DNA from: Wenzhouxiangella sp. XN201
Lineage (GTDB): Bacteria; Pseudomonadota; Gammaproteobacteria; Xanthomonadales; Wenzhouxiangellaceae
DNA length: 50,000 nt
NCBI RefSeq assembly: GCF_011008905.1
Contig: NZ_JAAIVI010000021.1
Coordinates: forward strand, 46,163-96,162
Direction: 5' to 3'
In this document: in pieces, positions 36,489 through 44,320 of the stretch
Layout: the number at the start of each line of letters is the position of its first letter
Position numbering within the stretch: the first letter of the stretch is position 1
Made by a program: the position numbers and the translations under genes
The notes under the pieces: model-generated
Database searches by the model: none
What the model was told of the DNA's origin: nothing
What the model saw: only the letters and a program-made list of their open reading frames with translations

Positions 36489-37700
36489 ATGACACACTCA
36501 GGGACCCCCGAAGTGACGGACATCAACGAACTGACGCGCGGCGCAGCCGAGGTCATTCAGCACGACGAACTCGAGAAGCGGCTGGCGAAAGGTCGTCCGC
36601 TGCGCCTCAAGGTAGGTTTTGACCCGACGGCACCCGACCTGCACCTGGGGCACACGGTCATTCTCAACGCCATGCGCCGCTTTCAGGACGCCGGTCATAT
36701 CGTGATTTTCCTGATCGGCGATTTCACCGGCATGATCGGCGATCCTTCCGGCAAGAACGTCACGCGCAAGCCCCTGACCGAGGCCGACGTGCGCGCCAAC
36801 GCGAAAACCTATGCCGAGCAGGTGTTCAAGATTCTCGACCGGGAACGCACCGAGCTGCGCTTCAATTCGGAATGGTTCAACGAAATGTCGGCCGCCGACA
36901 TGATCCGACTGGCATCGCGGCACACGGTGGCGCGCATGCTCGAACGTGACGATTTCGAAAAGCGCTATCGCGCCAACCAGGCGATCGCCATTCACGAGTT
37001 TCTCTACCCCCTGGTGCAGGGTCACGACTCGGTCGCGCTCAAGGCCGACATCGAAATGGGCGGTACCGACCAGAAGTTCAATCTGCTCGTCGGACGCCAG
37101 CTCCAGCAGCAGGCCGGCCAGGCGCCCCAGATCATCATTACCTGGCCGCTGCTGGAAGGCACCGACGGGGTGCAGAAAATGTCGAAGTCGCTCGACAACT
37201 ACGTCGGTATCAACGAGCCCGCCGACGAGATGTTCGGCAAGATCATGAGCATCTCCGATGAGCTGATGTGGCGGTGGTTCGAGTTGCTGAGTTTCCGGGC
37301 CACGGACGAGATCGAGGCCCTGCGCGAGGGCGTCGCCAACGGTGGCAACCCGCGCGATGCCAAGTTTGCCCTGGCAATGGAGGTTGTCGACCGCTTCCAT
37401 GGTGAAGGCGCCGGCGAAAAGGCACGTGATCAGTTCATCGCCCGATTCCGTGGCGGTCAGTTGCCCGAGGACATGCCTGAAATGACGCTGCCGGCTACTG
37501 AGGACGGCATCGGCATCGCCGCGGCCCTGACCGAGTGCGGGTTGACGGCCTCCAATTCCGAGGCCTTCCGCATGATCAAGCAGGGCGCGGTCAAGATCGA
37601 CGGAGAGAAAGTCTCCGATCGCGACCTGATGCTCCAGGCCGGCTTTGAAGGCGTGCTACAGGTTGGCAAGCGCCGTTTTGCGCGCCTGACCGTTCAATAG
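36489..37700 (+). CDS. tyrS: Tyrosyl-tRNA synthetase
   Basis: TyrS charges tRNA-Tyr. The 403-residue class I synthetase has [16 protein letters not shown] (HIGH motif as HLGH), [17 protein letters not shown], the [23 protein letters not shown] region (read as QGHDSVALK and [10 protein letters not shown]), and [14 protein letters not shown] (KMSKS). A C-terminal S4 domain holds [20 protein letters not shown]. The type with KMSKS and HLGH corresponds to the TyrS/TyrZ lineage common in Xanthomonadales. ATG 36489 is used; GTG 36513 is a possible alternative. It faces the lectin-like gene, with stops 6 bases apart. Confidence 0.96.
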   Translation: MTHSGTPEVTDINELTRGAAEVIQHDELEKRLAKGRPLRLKVGFDPTAPDLHLGHTVILNAMRRFQDAGHIVIFLIGDFTGMIGDPSGKNVTRKPLTEADVRANAKTYAEQVFKILDRERTELRFNSEWFNEMSAADMIRLASRHTVARMLERDDFEKRYRANQAIAIHEFLYPLVQGHDSVALKADIEMGGTDQKFNLLVGRQLQQQAGQAPQIIITWPLLEGTDGVQKMSKSLDNYVGINEPADEMFGKIMSISDELMWRWFELLSFRATDEIEALREGVANGGNPRDAKFALAMEVVDRFHGEGAGEKARDQFIARFRGGQLPEDMPEMTLPATEDGIGIAAALTECGLTASNSEAFRMIKQGAVKIDGEKVSDRDLMLQAGFEGVLQVGKRRFARLTVQ

Positions 37701-37706
37701 CTCGCT

Positions 37707-38930
37707 TCAATTCTCGAAGCGATCGCTGAACACGACGGGACCGAGGTCGGACAGGCAGTAAAGGCGTGCGGAGACGTGGCAGCCGACCTGCGTAAAATGC
37801 GTGCGCCAGACACCCGCAGTGTAGTGCAGACCCCGGGTACCCGAGTCGGCGCTGCTGTCGCTCGACCAGTTCTGGCAAGCGGCCGCCGTTGTCGTCCCGT
37901 CCATCTGTGTGGCGGTCCAGACATTGCTGCCGTGGACCGCTTCGACGAGATAGTTGCCATTCTCGTCCACTGCCAGCCCTGTGAACCACGCATCTGCCGT
38001 CAGTTCGGACTTGCCGCTGGCCAGCGGTACGCCGTCGAGGCGCTTCCAGGGGCCGTCGTGTTCTATGCGGTCGATGGCATTGGTGGTGTCGTCCGACAAC
38101 CAGGCCTTGAAGCTGGATGCATGGGCCAGGCCGGCATCGGCTGCCAGCGTCTGACAGATGGCATCGCCGGCGGCCAGTCCGGTCGCACCGCCGGCCTCGG
38201 GCCACGAGCCGAGGTTGCCGTTGCCGCTTGCCGATGACAGGAACGCGATCCGCCCGCTCGACTCGATCGGCGGAAAGTCGGCACCTGTCGAACGTTCCAT
38301 GCATAACAAAGCAGCGGATGGGTACGAGCAGGATGCACCTGCACTGCTCGTCCAGCTGCCGCTGACCGCCCCGGCTGCACCGAGGCTCAGGCTGCCCGAG
38401 CTGTCGTCGGTCCAGTCGCCGCAGGAATCGCCGAGCAGCGTGCCGTCATAGCCGGTGGCCGTCAGCAGAAACTGGTTTGGACTGACCGGCTCACCCATCT
38501 CGTCGAACATCGGCGGCGTATAGACCACGTTGTGGGGACTCAGCAATGGCCCAATTTCGGGTGCGAACGGGTAACCGTCGGTGCGCACCCAGGGCCCGGT
38601 GCTGGTCGGCGGGCTGGGCTGACCGCAGTTGTCGGCCTTCTTCCCCGTCAGACCGTGCAAGCGGCAGTAAGCGTCATCATTGGAGTCGGAAATCCAGGCG
38701 ACGTAGCTTGCGGCATTGGCCAGGCTGCCGGCCGCGGCCCGGTTCTGGCAGATACGATCGGCGGCCGCCAGTCCGGTTTGTTCGTCGGCGTCGGGCCAGG
38801 AGCCGAGAATGACATTGCCGGTGACGGAAGTGGTGAAGACCACTTGCGGGTCACCCGGCACGTCGCCGGCGCTGGCGGGGACGGCGATCGATACGAAAAT
38901 GGCAGCGGCCACTTGGATCCAAAATTTCAT
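37707..38930 (-). CDS. Secreted protein with two lectin-like (DUF1554-type) repeats
   Basis: This 407-residue exported protein has a signal peptide, MKFWIQVAAAIFVSIAVPASA. Two homologous units of about 180 residues follow. Each begins with a 'VFTTS/FLSSASGNxxLGSWPxAxxxTGLAAxDxICQ' pattern, contains an 'AW(I/L)SD' core, and ends with a 'CQNW/CGDW ... C ... LLCM/LYCL' cysteine pattern. This resembles the C-type-lectin-like DUF1554 domain. The protein ends VVFSDRFEN, like the short C-terminal tags (FxDxFE) seen on many secreted proteins of this order. I chose ATG 38930, preceded by GAGGA, over the upstream GTG 38945. Function is unknown; extracellular binding is likely. Confidence 0.75.
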   Translation of the reverse strand: MKFWIQVAAAIFVSIAVPASAGDVPGDPQVVFTTSVTGNVILGSWPDADEQTGLAAADRICQNRAAAGSLANAASYVAWISDSNDDAYCRLHGLTGKKADNCGQPSPPTSTGPWVRTDGYPFAPEIGPLLSPHNVVYTPPMFDEMGEPVSPNQFLLTATGYDGTLLGDSCGDWTDDSSGSLSLGAAGAVSGSWTSSAGASCSYPSAALLCMERSTGADFPPIESSGRIAFLSSASGNGNLGSWPEAGGATGLAAGDAICQTLAADAGLAHASSFKAWLSDDTTNAIDRIEHDGPWKRLDGVPLASGKSELTADAWFTGLAVDENGNYLVEAVHGSNVWTATQMDGTTTAAACQNWSSDSSADSGTRGLHYTAGVWRTHFTQVGCHVSARLYCLSDLGPVVFSDRFEN

Positions 38931-39082
38931 TGCACGATTCCTCACGAGTGTGACGCTTTATCGGCCCGTAGGAACGGGAATACTGTTAGCAGTCGTAATC
39001 CGAGGGAATTCTGTGTCAGACCCGGAGGAAGGCGGAGGGCTGGCGGGACCCAAGGTGCGCATGCCTGCCAGAAGATTGGGAG

Positions 39083-39688
39083 CTACTGTCCGTAACGCGG
39101 CCCGGATTCCAGGAAGGCTCGTTCCTCGTTTGTGCTTTCGCGCTCCAGCACCTCATTGCGGTGCGGATAGCGCCCGAAACGTTCGATGATTTCAGCATGC
39201 TCGCGCGCGTGGCCGAGAAAGCTCCGCGCGATATCGGCATGGTCGGGAAAGGCCTCGACCAGCGCCTGGTAACGGGCGACCGATAGCCGCTGTACCAACG
39301 GATCCTCGGCGTGCTGCAGGGGCATATAGAAGAAGGCGCGTTCGGCCAGGCCGAGCTGCTCATCGACGCCCGCCTTGATGCCGGCCAGTGCCGTGGCCAG
39401 GGCCTGGCCGTCGTGGGCGAAGGCTTCGGCGCGTCTGCGATGGATGACGCGTGGGGCCTGATCGAGGGTCAGGATGAGTGCGAGGCGGCTGTCGGAATTG
39501 GCCAGCCATCGGGTCAGGTGGCCGCCGCTTGCAAGCGCCAGCGCATCGGCAAAGCGTTCGGCCACCGCGGCGTCGTCCGAGCTGGACGGCTGAAACCAGA
39601 ACGACATGCGCTCGGGAATGGCCGCGGCTTGAGTGCGGCTGTCGCCGAACCAGAAATCGAGCAGGGTGTGCGGGTCGGGAAGTGGCAT
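39083..39688 (-). CDS. DUF924 family protein
   Basis: This 201-residue soluble protein has clear DUF924 features: an early LLDFWFGDS, FWFQPSSSDD, LALILTLDQAPRVIHR (the 'LDQfpRn' motif), AFFYMPLQHAEDPLVQ, the HADIARSFLGHAREHAEIIERFGRYPHRNEVL block (here GRYPHRNEVLER) and a final EERAFLES. The family has an all-alpha TPR-like fold and no established biochemical role. It stands between the lectin-like gene and a small membrane protein gene, with no sign of operon coupling. Confidence 0.9.
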   Translation of the reverse strand: MPLPDPHTLLDFWFGDSRTQAAAIPERMSFWFQPSSSDDAAVAERFADALALASGGHLTRWLANSDSRLALILTLDQAPRVIHRRRAEAFAHDGQALATALAGIKAGVDEQLGLAERAFFYMPLQHAEDPLVQRLSVARYQALVEAFPDHADIARSFLGHAREHAEIIERFGRYPHRNEVLERESTNEERAFLESGPRYGQ

Positions 39689-39731
39689 GGAAGCAGGCGG
39701 CCGGCCCGGACTCGGACCGGCCGCAGAGGCG

Positions 39732-39911
39732 CTATCCCTTGGGTCCTAGCAGCAACCAGAGGATCAGCCCGAGTAGCGGCAGGAACAGAAGCAGAAGAAT
39801 CCAGAGAACCTTGGCGCCCGTTCCTGCAGAACTCTGAGCAGTCTTGACGATGGCCCAGATGATGATGATCAGCCAGATGAGGCTCAGCAGGCCAGTGACT
39901 TCAATACCCAT
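39732..39911 (-). CDS. 59-residue PLDc_N-type membrane protein
   Basis: This is a short gene of the phospholipase D N-terminal (PLDc_N) type. The 59 residues read MGIEVTGLLSLIWLIIIIW for the first helix, then a polar AIVKTAQSSAGTGAK loop. The second helix is VLWILLLLFLPLLGLILWLL, and the end is LGPKG. The two hydrophobic helices and the 'PLLG' block match the family, which in this form lacks the catalytic PLD domains. GAGG lies 7-8 bases before the ATG. Its role is unknown; such proteins often accompany stress or envelope genes. Confidence 0.78.
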   Translation of the reverse strand: MGIEVTGLLSLIWLIIIIWAIVKTAQSSAGTGAKVLWILLLLFLPLLGLILWLLLGPKG

Positions 39912-40048
39912 GGTGGGACCTCTTCACTTGTGTGGTGGAGGTCCAAGCATCGGCTTTTGCCCGAACGAGGTCAAGCGGCGATAATGTCGGAAAGCGCAGC
40001 CGAAAGAGAATCTCGGTAAAAAGTCGCGATGTCTTCCCAGGTTACTGA

Positions 40049-41104
40049 ATGCTCCGGAACAACGCCGACACCCCGACCGACGAGTCAGGCTCCCGATACA
40101 CCCTCAAGGCTACGTTACGCCGGCTGCGCAAAGATTTCCGGTTGACCATCATCAGTTTCTTCGGCCTGTGCACCATGCTGGGGATTCTGCCGTTCGCCGT
40201 GTTTCGATTCGCCCGGGGCGAATTCCTGACCGGCATTGGTGACTGCGTGCTGATCGCCATCATCGGTGGGCTGGTTGCCTATGCCTGGATCAGCGGGCGA
40301 ACCAGGTTGGTGGGCAACGTGGTCGCATTCGTCGTCATGATCGGATACGTGGTCCTGGTCACGTTCACCAATGTCAGCGTGTTCTGGGCCTTCCCGGTAC
40401 TCTCGGCCAGTTTTCTGCTGGCCGACCGCTATCTTGCGGTCGCAGTCAGTGGGTTGACGTTGGTCGGCATCGCCATGCAACCGGGACAGTTTTCGTCCGT
40501 GGTCGAGTTGTCGAGTTTCGTGGTGAACGGTGCGCTGGCGGCCGCGTTCGGGTTGATCTTCGCCACCCGAACGGAAATGCAGCGGCGGCAGCTGGCCGCG
40601 ATTGCCAGCAGCGATCATCTGACCGGCGCCGGCAACCGCCTGGCGCTGCGTACCTCGCTGGACCGCTGCGTCGAGCAGTTCCGCAGGCGTCGGGAGCCGG
40701 CCGGGCTGGCGCTGCTCGACCTCGATCACTTCAAGACCATCAACGACACCTACGGGCACGACGCTGGCGACCAGGTGCTGATCGCTGTGGTCCGACAGAT
40801 CCGGGCGTGCATGCGCGAGCAGGATCAGCTCTTCCGGATGGGCGGCGAGGAATTCGTGCTGCTCTTGCCGGCTACCGATGAACAGGGGATGCTGTCCGCA
40901 CTGGCGAAACTCCACGATTATCTTCGCGCGCACCTTCACGGACCCGGCGGGCCGGTCACCGTTTCCATCGGCGCGGCCGCGCTGACCGCGCCCGATCCGC
41001 AGTCGTGGCTGACACGCGCCGATCGCGCCTTGTACCGGGCCAAGAAAGCCGGCCGCAACCGCCTGGAAATGGACGGAACGGAAGTAGGAGGGGCTCCGGT
41101 GTGA
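40049..41104 (+). CDS. Diguanylate cyclase with N-terminal membrane domain
   Basis: This 351-residue enzyme makes cyclic di-GMP from two GTP. About six hydrophobic segments fill residues 30-172, with no recognised sensor domain. The GGDEF domain covers about 180-345: DHLTGAGNRLAL, LALLDLDHFKTINDTYGHDAGD, an intact GGEEF active site (265-269) and a TVSIGAA block. An intact I-site RxxD (R256-EQ-D259) lies five residues before GGEEF, so product inhibition is expected. It is divergent from the small membrane gene and 19 bases upstream of argF', but no functional link is evident. Confidence 0.93.
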   Translation: MLRNNADTPTDESGSRYTLKATLRRLRKDFRLTIISFFGLCTMLGILPFAVFRFARGEFLTGIGDCVLIAIIGGLVAYAWISGRTRLVGNVVAFVVMIGYVVLVTFTNVSVFWAFPVLSASFLLADRYLAVAVSGLTLVGIAMQPGQFSSVVELSSFVVNGALAAAFGLIFATRTEMQRRQLAAIASSDHLTGAGNRLALRTSLDRCVEQFRRRREPAGLALLDLDHFKTINDTYGHDAGDQVLIAVVRQIRACMREQDQLFRMGGEEFVLLLPATDEQGMLSALAKLHDYLRAHLHGPGGPVTVSIGAAALTAPDPQSWLTRADRALYRAKKAGRNRLEMDGTEVGGAPV

Positions 41105-41123
41105 TGCTAGGATGAATGCCTGA

Positions 41124-42134
41124 ATGCGACATTTCCTGACCACGACCGATTGGAGCCGATCCGAGCTCCAGCATATGCTCGACCGCGCTCGCCTCTGGCG
41201 CGACGGTGAGTCGGGCCGCCCCCTGGCTGGCCGCTCCGTGGCGCTGCTTTTCCTCAACCCCTCATTGCGCACCCGGGCTTCCTTCGAAGTGGGTGTCTAC
41301 GAACTCGGCGCGCATGCGGTCGTGCTGGAGCCCGGCAAGGGCGCCTGGGGCATCGAATTCGAGACCGGGGTGGTGATGGACGGCGATGCAGAGGAGCACA
41401 TCGCCGAGGTCGCCGGGGTGCTGTCGCGCTACTGCGATGCCATCGCCCTGCGTGCCTTTCCGCTGTTCAAGAACTGGGCCGAAGACCGTCAGGACAAGGT
41501 GATCCGATCGCTGGCTCGATACGCCAGCGTACCGGTGATCAATATGGAGACCATCGTCCATCCCTGCCAGGAACTGGCCCTGATGCGCACCGTCCAGGAC
41601 CATATCGGCTCACCCGACGGCAAGACCTTCGTGCTCACCTGGACCTGGCACCCGCGGCCGCTCAATACTGCCGTGGCCAACTCCGCCCTGCTGATCGCCA
41701 GCAAATTCGGCATGAACATCCGCATGCTGATCCCCGACGAGGCCTATCGCCTGGACGAGCAGTTCATGGACGCCGCCGAGCACCAGGCCGGCGAGTCGGG
41801 CGGCTCACTGGAAGTCACCACCGATATCAAGGCAGCCTATTCCGATGCCGACTTCGTCTACGCCAAGAGCTGGGGCGCACTGCCCTTCTACGGTCGGCCG
41901 GAAGAAGAAGCCAGGCTGCGCGAGCCCTTTCGACACTTCATCGTCGACGAAGACAAGATGGCGCTGACCGCCAACGCGCGTTTCAGCCATTGCCTGCCGT
42001 TGAGGCGCAACATCAAGGCTACCGATGGCGTGATGGACGCGGACTATTGCGTCGCGCTCGACGAAGCCGAGAATCGGTTGCACACGCAGAAGGCGATGAT
42101 GGCGGAGTTGATTGCGCCCAAGGGCGCTGGGTAG
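41124..42134 (+). CDS. argF': N-acetylornithine carbamoyltransferase
   Basis: AOTCase carbamoylates N-acetylornithine to N-acetylcitrulline, the step replacing ornithine carbamoylation in Xanthomonas-type arginine synthesis. The 336-residue protein has the carbamoyl-phosphate loop NPSLRTRASFEVG (46-58), the signature KGAWGIEFETGVVMDGD (Trp about 75, contributed to a neighbouring active site), AEEHIAEVAGVL (the Glu at the position known to decide between acetyl- and succinyl-ornithine), HPCQELALM, TWTWHPRPLNTAVANSALL and SHCLPLRRNIKATDGVMD (the Lys that is carboxylated in the Xanthomonas enzyme). These distinguish it from ordinary OTCase (ArgF). It starts the arginine cluster. Confidence 0.92.
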   Translation: MRHFLTTTDWSRSELQHMLDRARLWRDGESGRPLAGRSVALLFLNPSLRTRASFEVGVYELGAHAVVLEPGKGAWGIEFETGVVMDGDAEEHIAEVAGVLSRYCDAIALRAFPLFKNWAEDRQDKVIRSLARYASVPVINMETIVHPCQELALMRTVQDHIGSPDGKTFVLTWTWHPRPLNTAVANSALLIASKFGMNIRMLIPDEAYRLDEQFMDAAEHQAGESGGSLEVTTDIKAAYSDADFVYAKSWGALPFYGRPEEEARLREPFRHFIVDEDKMALTANARFSHCLPLRRNIKATDGVMDADYCVALDEAENRLHTQKAMMAELIAPKGAG

Positions 42135-42175
42135 TCTGGAGCCACTGGGCAGTGTGTAGCTACCGCCGGGTTTGC

Positions 42176-42282
42176 GGCCTCGACAAGTCAAAGGCGGTTT
42201 CGCCCGGCTTGCTTCGCAAGCACTTTGGGCGAGTAACTTTTGTCAGTCGCGACAAAAGTCACCAAAAACGCTCTTAGAAGAC
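42176..42282. repeat. 107-bp dispersed repeat, right copy (inverted)
   Basis: This copy is the reverse complement of 1-107 with about four differences. It follows the argF' stop by 41 bases and contains the same gcttgcttcgcaagc hairpin and cttttgtcagtcgcgacaaaag dyad. With the left copy it brackets about 42 kb. Confidence 0.85.
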
Positions 42283-42615
42283 GCGGTTGTTCCGCAGGAC
42301 CAGATGGCTTCAGGGCTTAACGGAGATACCGCTTTTGCCTTCGCGATGGCTCGGTCGTGAAACATGGCGTTTTCGCTAAATCCTTGGCGTAGCCCGCACC
42401 AAAACGGTACGACCTCGATCGGGGTCGACTTCGATAGAGGGTTGGGCAGACCTCAGAGGTGGAACGCCACTCGAAGTCGTAGTGCTAGATGCGGGCCGCG
42501 CCAGGCGTTACCGCACGCCAGCATGTTTCTCAGCCGGGCCCAAGCAAAGCCCCAGTCACAGTCCGTGAAGCCACTCCGAGGCGAGATTTTCGAGACGTAA
42601 CCGCCTGCTTTTAAG
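42283..42615. other. Non-coding stretch between repeats, 3' of argF'
   Basis: No convincing gene is present. The only open frame of note (42364-42600, plus strand) has no ribosome site or recognisable domain. The last part (about 42570-42615: gaggcgagattttcgagacg, then taaccgcctgcttttaagcgcg) resembles the upstream flank of the repeat that follows, so much of this stretch may belong to a longer composite repeat. Confidence 0.5.
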
Positions 42616-42770
42616 CGCGTTTTTTGGTTACTTTTTTCGCGCGGGAAAAAAGTTACCCGCCATCAGCCTGCGTAGCAGGCGGGCGGAACCGCCTTTGACT
42701 TGTCGAGGCCCGCTAACCCGTCGGTAGCAACGCAATACCCAGCGGCAGGGCGATTGCACCCGCGCACTTG
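42616..42770. repeat. Third, diverged copy of the dispersed repeat
   Basis: It begins with cgttttttggttactttttt, then cgcgcgggaaaaaagttac, which parallels the start of the left-edge copy. It shares catcagcctgcg, agcaggc, aaccgcctttgacttgtcg, aggcccgc and cggtagcaac with the 1-250 region, in direct orientation. Similarity is clearly lower than between the 107-bp copies. Confidence 0.65.
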
Positions 42771-42797
42771 TTTTGCCCCCCAACATATGGCAATTTG

Positions 42798-42811
42798 TGA
42801 ATCATGATTGA
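42798..42811. promoter_or_regulatory. Possible ArgR box upstream of argG
   Basis: TGAATCATGATTGA fits the ArgR half-site pair TGAAT-N4-ATTCA with one mismatch (ATTGA). It lies about 200 bases upstream of argG in the only unique AT-richer part of this gap. ArgR control is known for arginine genes in related bacteria, but a single 14-bp match is weak evidence. Confidence 0.25.
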
Positions 42812-42937
42812 AGCCATCGCACTTGCCACTACCGACAACCTGCGTCCAGGCCGCCTGCCGCGACGTCGTGTCCGACATTCGGGCCGGGGTGTGCACTAGT
42901 CGAATTCGAGCTTCAAGCTAGACGAGACTGCACCAGA

Positions 42938-42964
42938 AACCCGGCCCGAAAGCCGGGTTTTTTT
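42938..42964 (+). terminator. Intrinsic terminator or leader hairpin before argG
   Basis: AACCCGGC (42938-42945) and GCCGGGTT (42952-42959) form an 8-bp stem with a CCGAAA loop, followed by T residues to 42964. It lies 44 bases before the argG ATG. It could end argF' transcription, end a small leader RNA, or attenuate argG. argG must then be expressed from within the last 44 bases or by read-through; the sequence agtaaaaatgaacgggaag there supplies a ribosome site. Confidence 0.75.
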
Positions 42965-43007
42965 GTGCATGAGTGGATCAAGTAAAAATGAACGGGAAGA
43001 TTGAATC

Positions 43008-44201
43008 ATGAGCGAACGCGTCGTACTCGCCTTTTCCGGCGGACTGGATACCAGCTACTGTGTGCTGGCCTTGAAGGAGCAGGGCTTCGAGGTGCATACC
43101 GCCTTTGTCGACACCGGTGGCATCGGCCCGGACCAGAAGGCTTGGATCGCCGAGCGGGCAAGGGCGTTGGGGGCCGCCGAGCATCACGAGCTCGATGCCG
43201 GCCAGCCGCTGTGGGACCAGTTCGTGGTGCCGCTGCTGTGGTCGGGTGCGCGCATGCTCGAGCAGTATCCGATGCTGTGCTCGGATCGCTATGTCATCGT
43301 GCAGGAGTGCCTGAATCTGGCCGACGAGCTCGGCACCGCGCACTTCGCGCACGGCTGTACCGGCATGGGCAACGATCAGCTTCGTTTCGACCAGTCGGTA
43401 CGCTCGCTTGGCGACTACACGATTCATGCGCCCATCCGCGAACTCCAGCGCGAGACCCGCAACGTGCGGGCCCATGAGTTGAAGCTGATGGCTGACGCCG
43501 GCGTGGAAGTGCCGGAATCATCCAGCCGCTACTCGATCAACGAGAACCTGCTGGGCGTGACGCTTTCCGGCCAGGAGATCGACGAATTCGGGGTGCCGGG
43601 GGAGGATACGCATGTCTGGTGCCGGCCGCGAACCGAGTGGCCGGACGGGCCGATGGAGTTGACCCTTGGGTTCGAGAAGGGTCGTGCCGTGAGCCTCGAC
43701 GATCAGAAGATGGAAGGTCCGCAACTGCTGGCCGCACTCAACGAGAAGCTGGGCGCCTACGGCGTCGGCCGGCACATCTACACCGGCGACGTCTCGATCG
43801 GGCTCAAGGGCCGGATCGTATTCGAGTGCCCCGGCATCGACGGCCTGATGGTCGCTCAGCGCGCACTCAGGGAAGCGGTCAACACGAAACTGCAGAACCA
43901 GTTCCACCAGGCGATCGCCCAGCGCTGGGCCGAACTGGTCTACACCGGCTTTTTCTTCGAGCCGCACAAGGCCGATCTCGAGGCCTATCTGGCCTCGGCC
44001 AACGAATACGTGACCGGTGTGGTTCGCCTGGCCACCGACGGTGGGAATGTCCAGGCCGTGGCGGTGGGATCGCGCTACGTGCTGAAAGACCCGGATGCCG
44101 TCTACGCCCAGTCCGCCGGCTGGACACCCGAGGAGGCCGAGGGCTTCGTCAAACTCCTCGGCCAGTCGTCCACCCTGGCGGCCCGGGTCAGGGGAAATTA
44201 G
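43008..44201 (+). CDS. argG: Argininosuccinate synthase
   Basis: ArgG joins citrulline and aspartate, with ATP to AMP, to form argininosuccinate. The 397-residue protein starts with the PP-loop VVLAFSGGLDTSYCV. HFAHGCTGMGNDQLRFDQ, MADAGVEVPESSSRYSINENLLG and EDTHVWCRPRTEWPDGP follow. The EVPESSSRYSINENL form resembles the variant ArgG of Xanthomonas rather than the E. coli enzyme. In the acetylated route the citrulline comes from ArgE'. GGGAAG precedes the ATG. It is followed by an intergenic repeat, then argE'. Confidence 0.95.
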   Translation: MSERVVLAFSGGLDTSYCVLALKEQGFEVHTAFVDTGGIGPDQKAWIAERARALGAAEHHELDAGQPLWDQFVVPLLWSGARMLEQYPMLCSDRYVIVQECLNLADELGTAHFAHGCTGMGNDQLRFDQSVRSLGDYTIHAPIRELQRETRNVRAHELKLMADAGVEVPESSSRYSINENLLGVTLSGQEIDEFGVPGEDTHVWCRPRTEWPDGPMELTLGFEKGRAVSLDDQKMEGPQLLAALNEKLGAYGVGRHIYTGDVSIGLKGRIVFECPGIDGLMVAQRALREAVNTKLQNQFHQAIAQRWAELVYTGFFFEPHKADLEAYLASANEYVTGVVRLATDGGNVQAVAVGSRYVLKDPDAVYAQSAGWTPEEAEGFVKLLGQSSTLAARVRGN

Positions 44202-44209
44202 AAAATGCA

Positions 44210-44312
44210 GTTCACGCCAAGGCGCGAAGGCGCCAAGCTCGCCAAGAAAAGAATCCTCATGGGTCATTTATACCTTGGCGTCCTTTGCGTCTTGGCGCCT
44301 TGGCGTGAGGCC
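44210..44312. repeat. 'cttggcg' inverted-repeat element, copy 2
   Basis: The left arm begins gttcacgccaaggcgcgaag and the right arm ends gccttggcgtgaggcc, as in the copy at 8151-8315, but with a middle of only about 26 bases. Its right end comes within 10 bases of the argE' start, so the argE' ribosome site (a weak gacgagcg) lies next to the element. Confidence 0.8.
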
Positions 44313-44320
44313 GACGAGCG

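Noticed and set aside
42364-42600. 78-codon open frame in the argF'-argG gap
   Set aside because: No ribosome site, no domain and no similarity I recognise. It lies inside a repeat-rich non-coding stretch.
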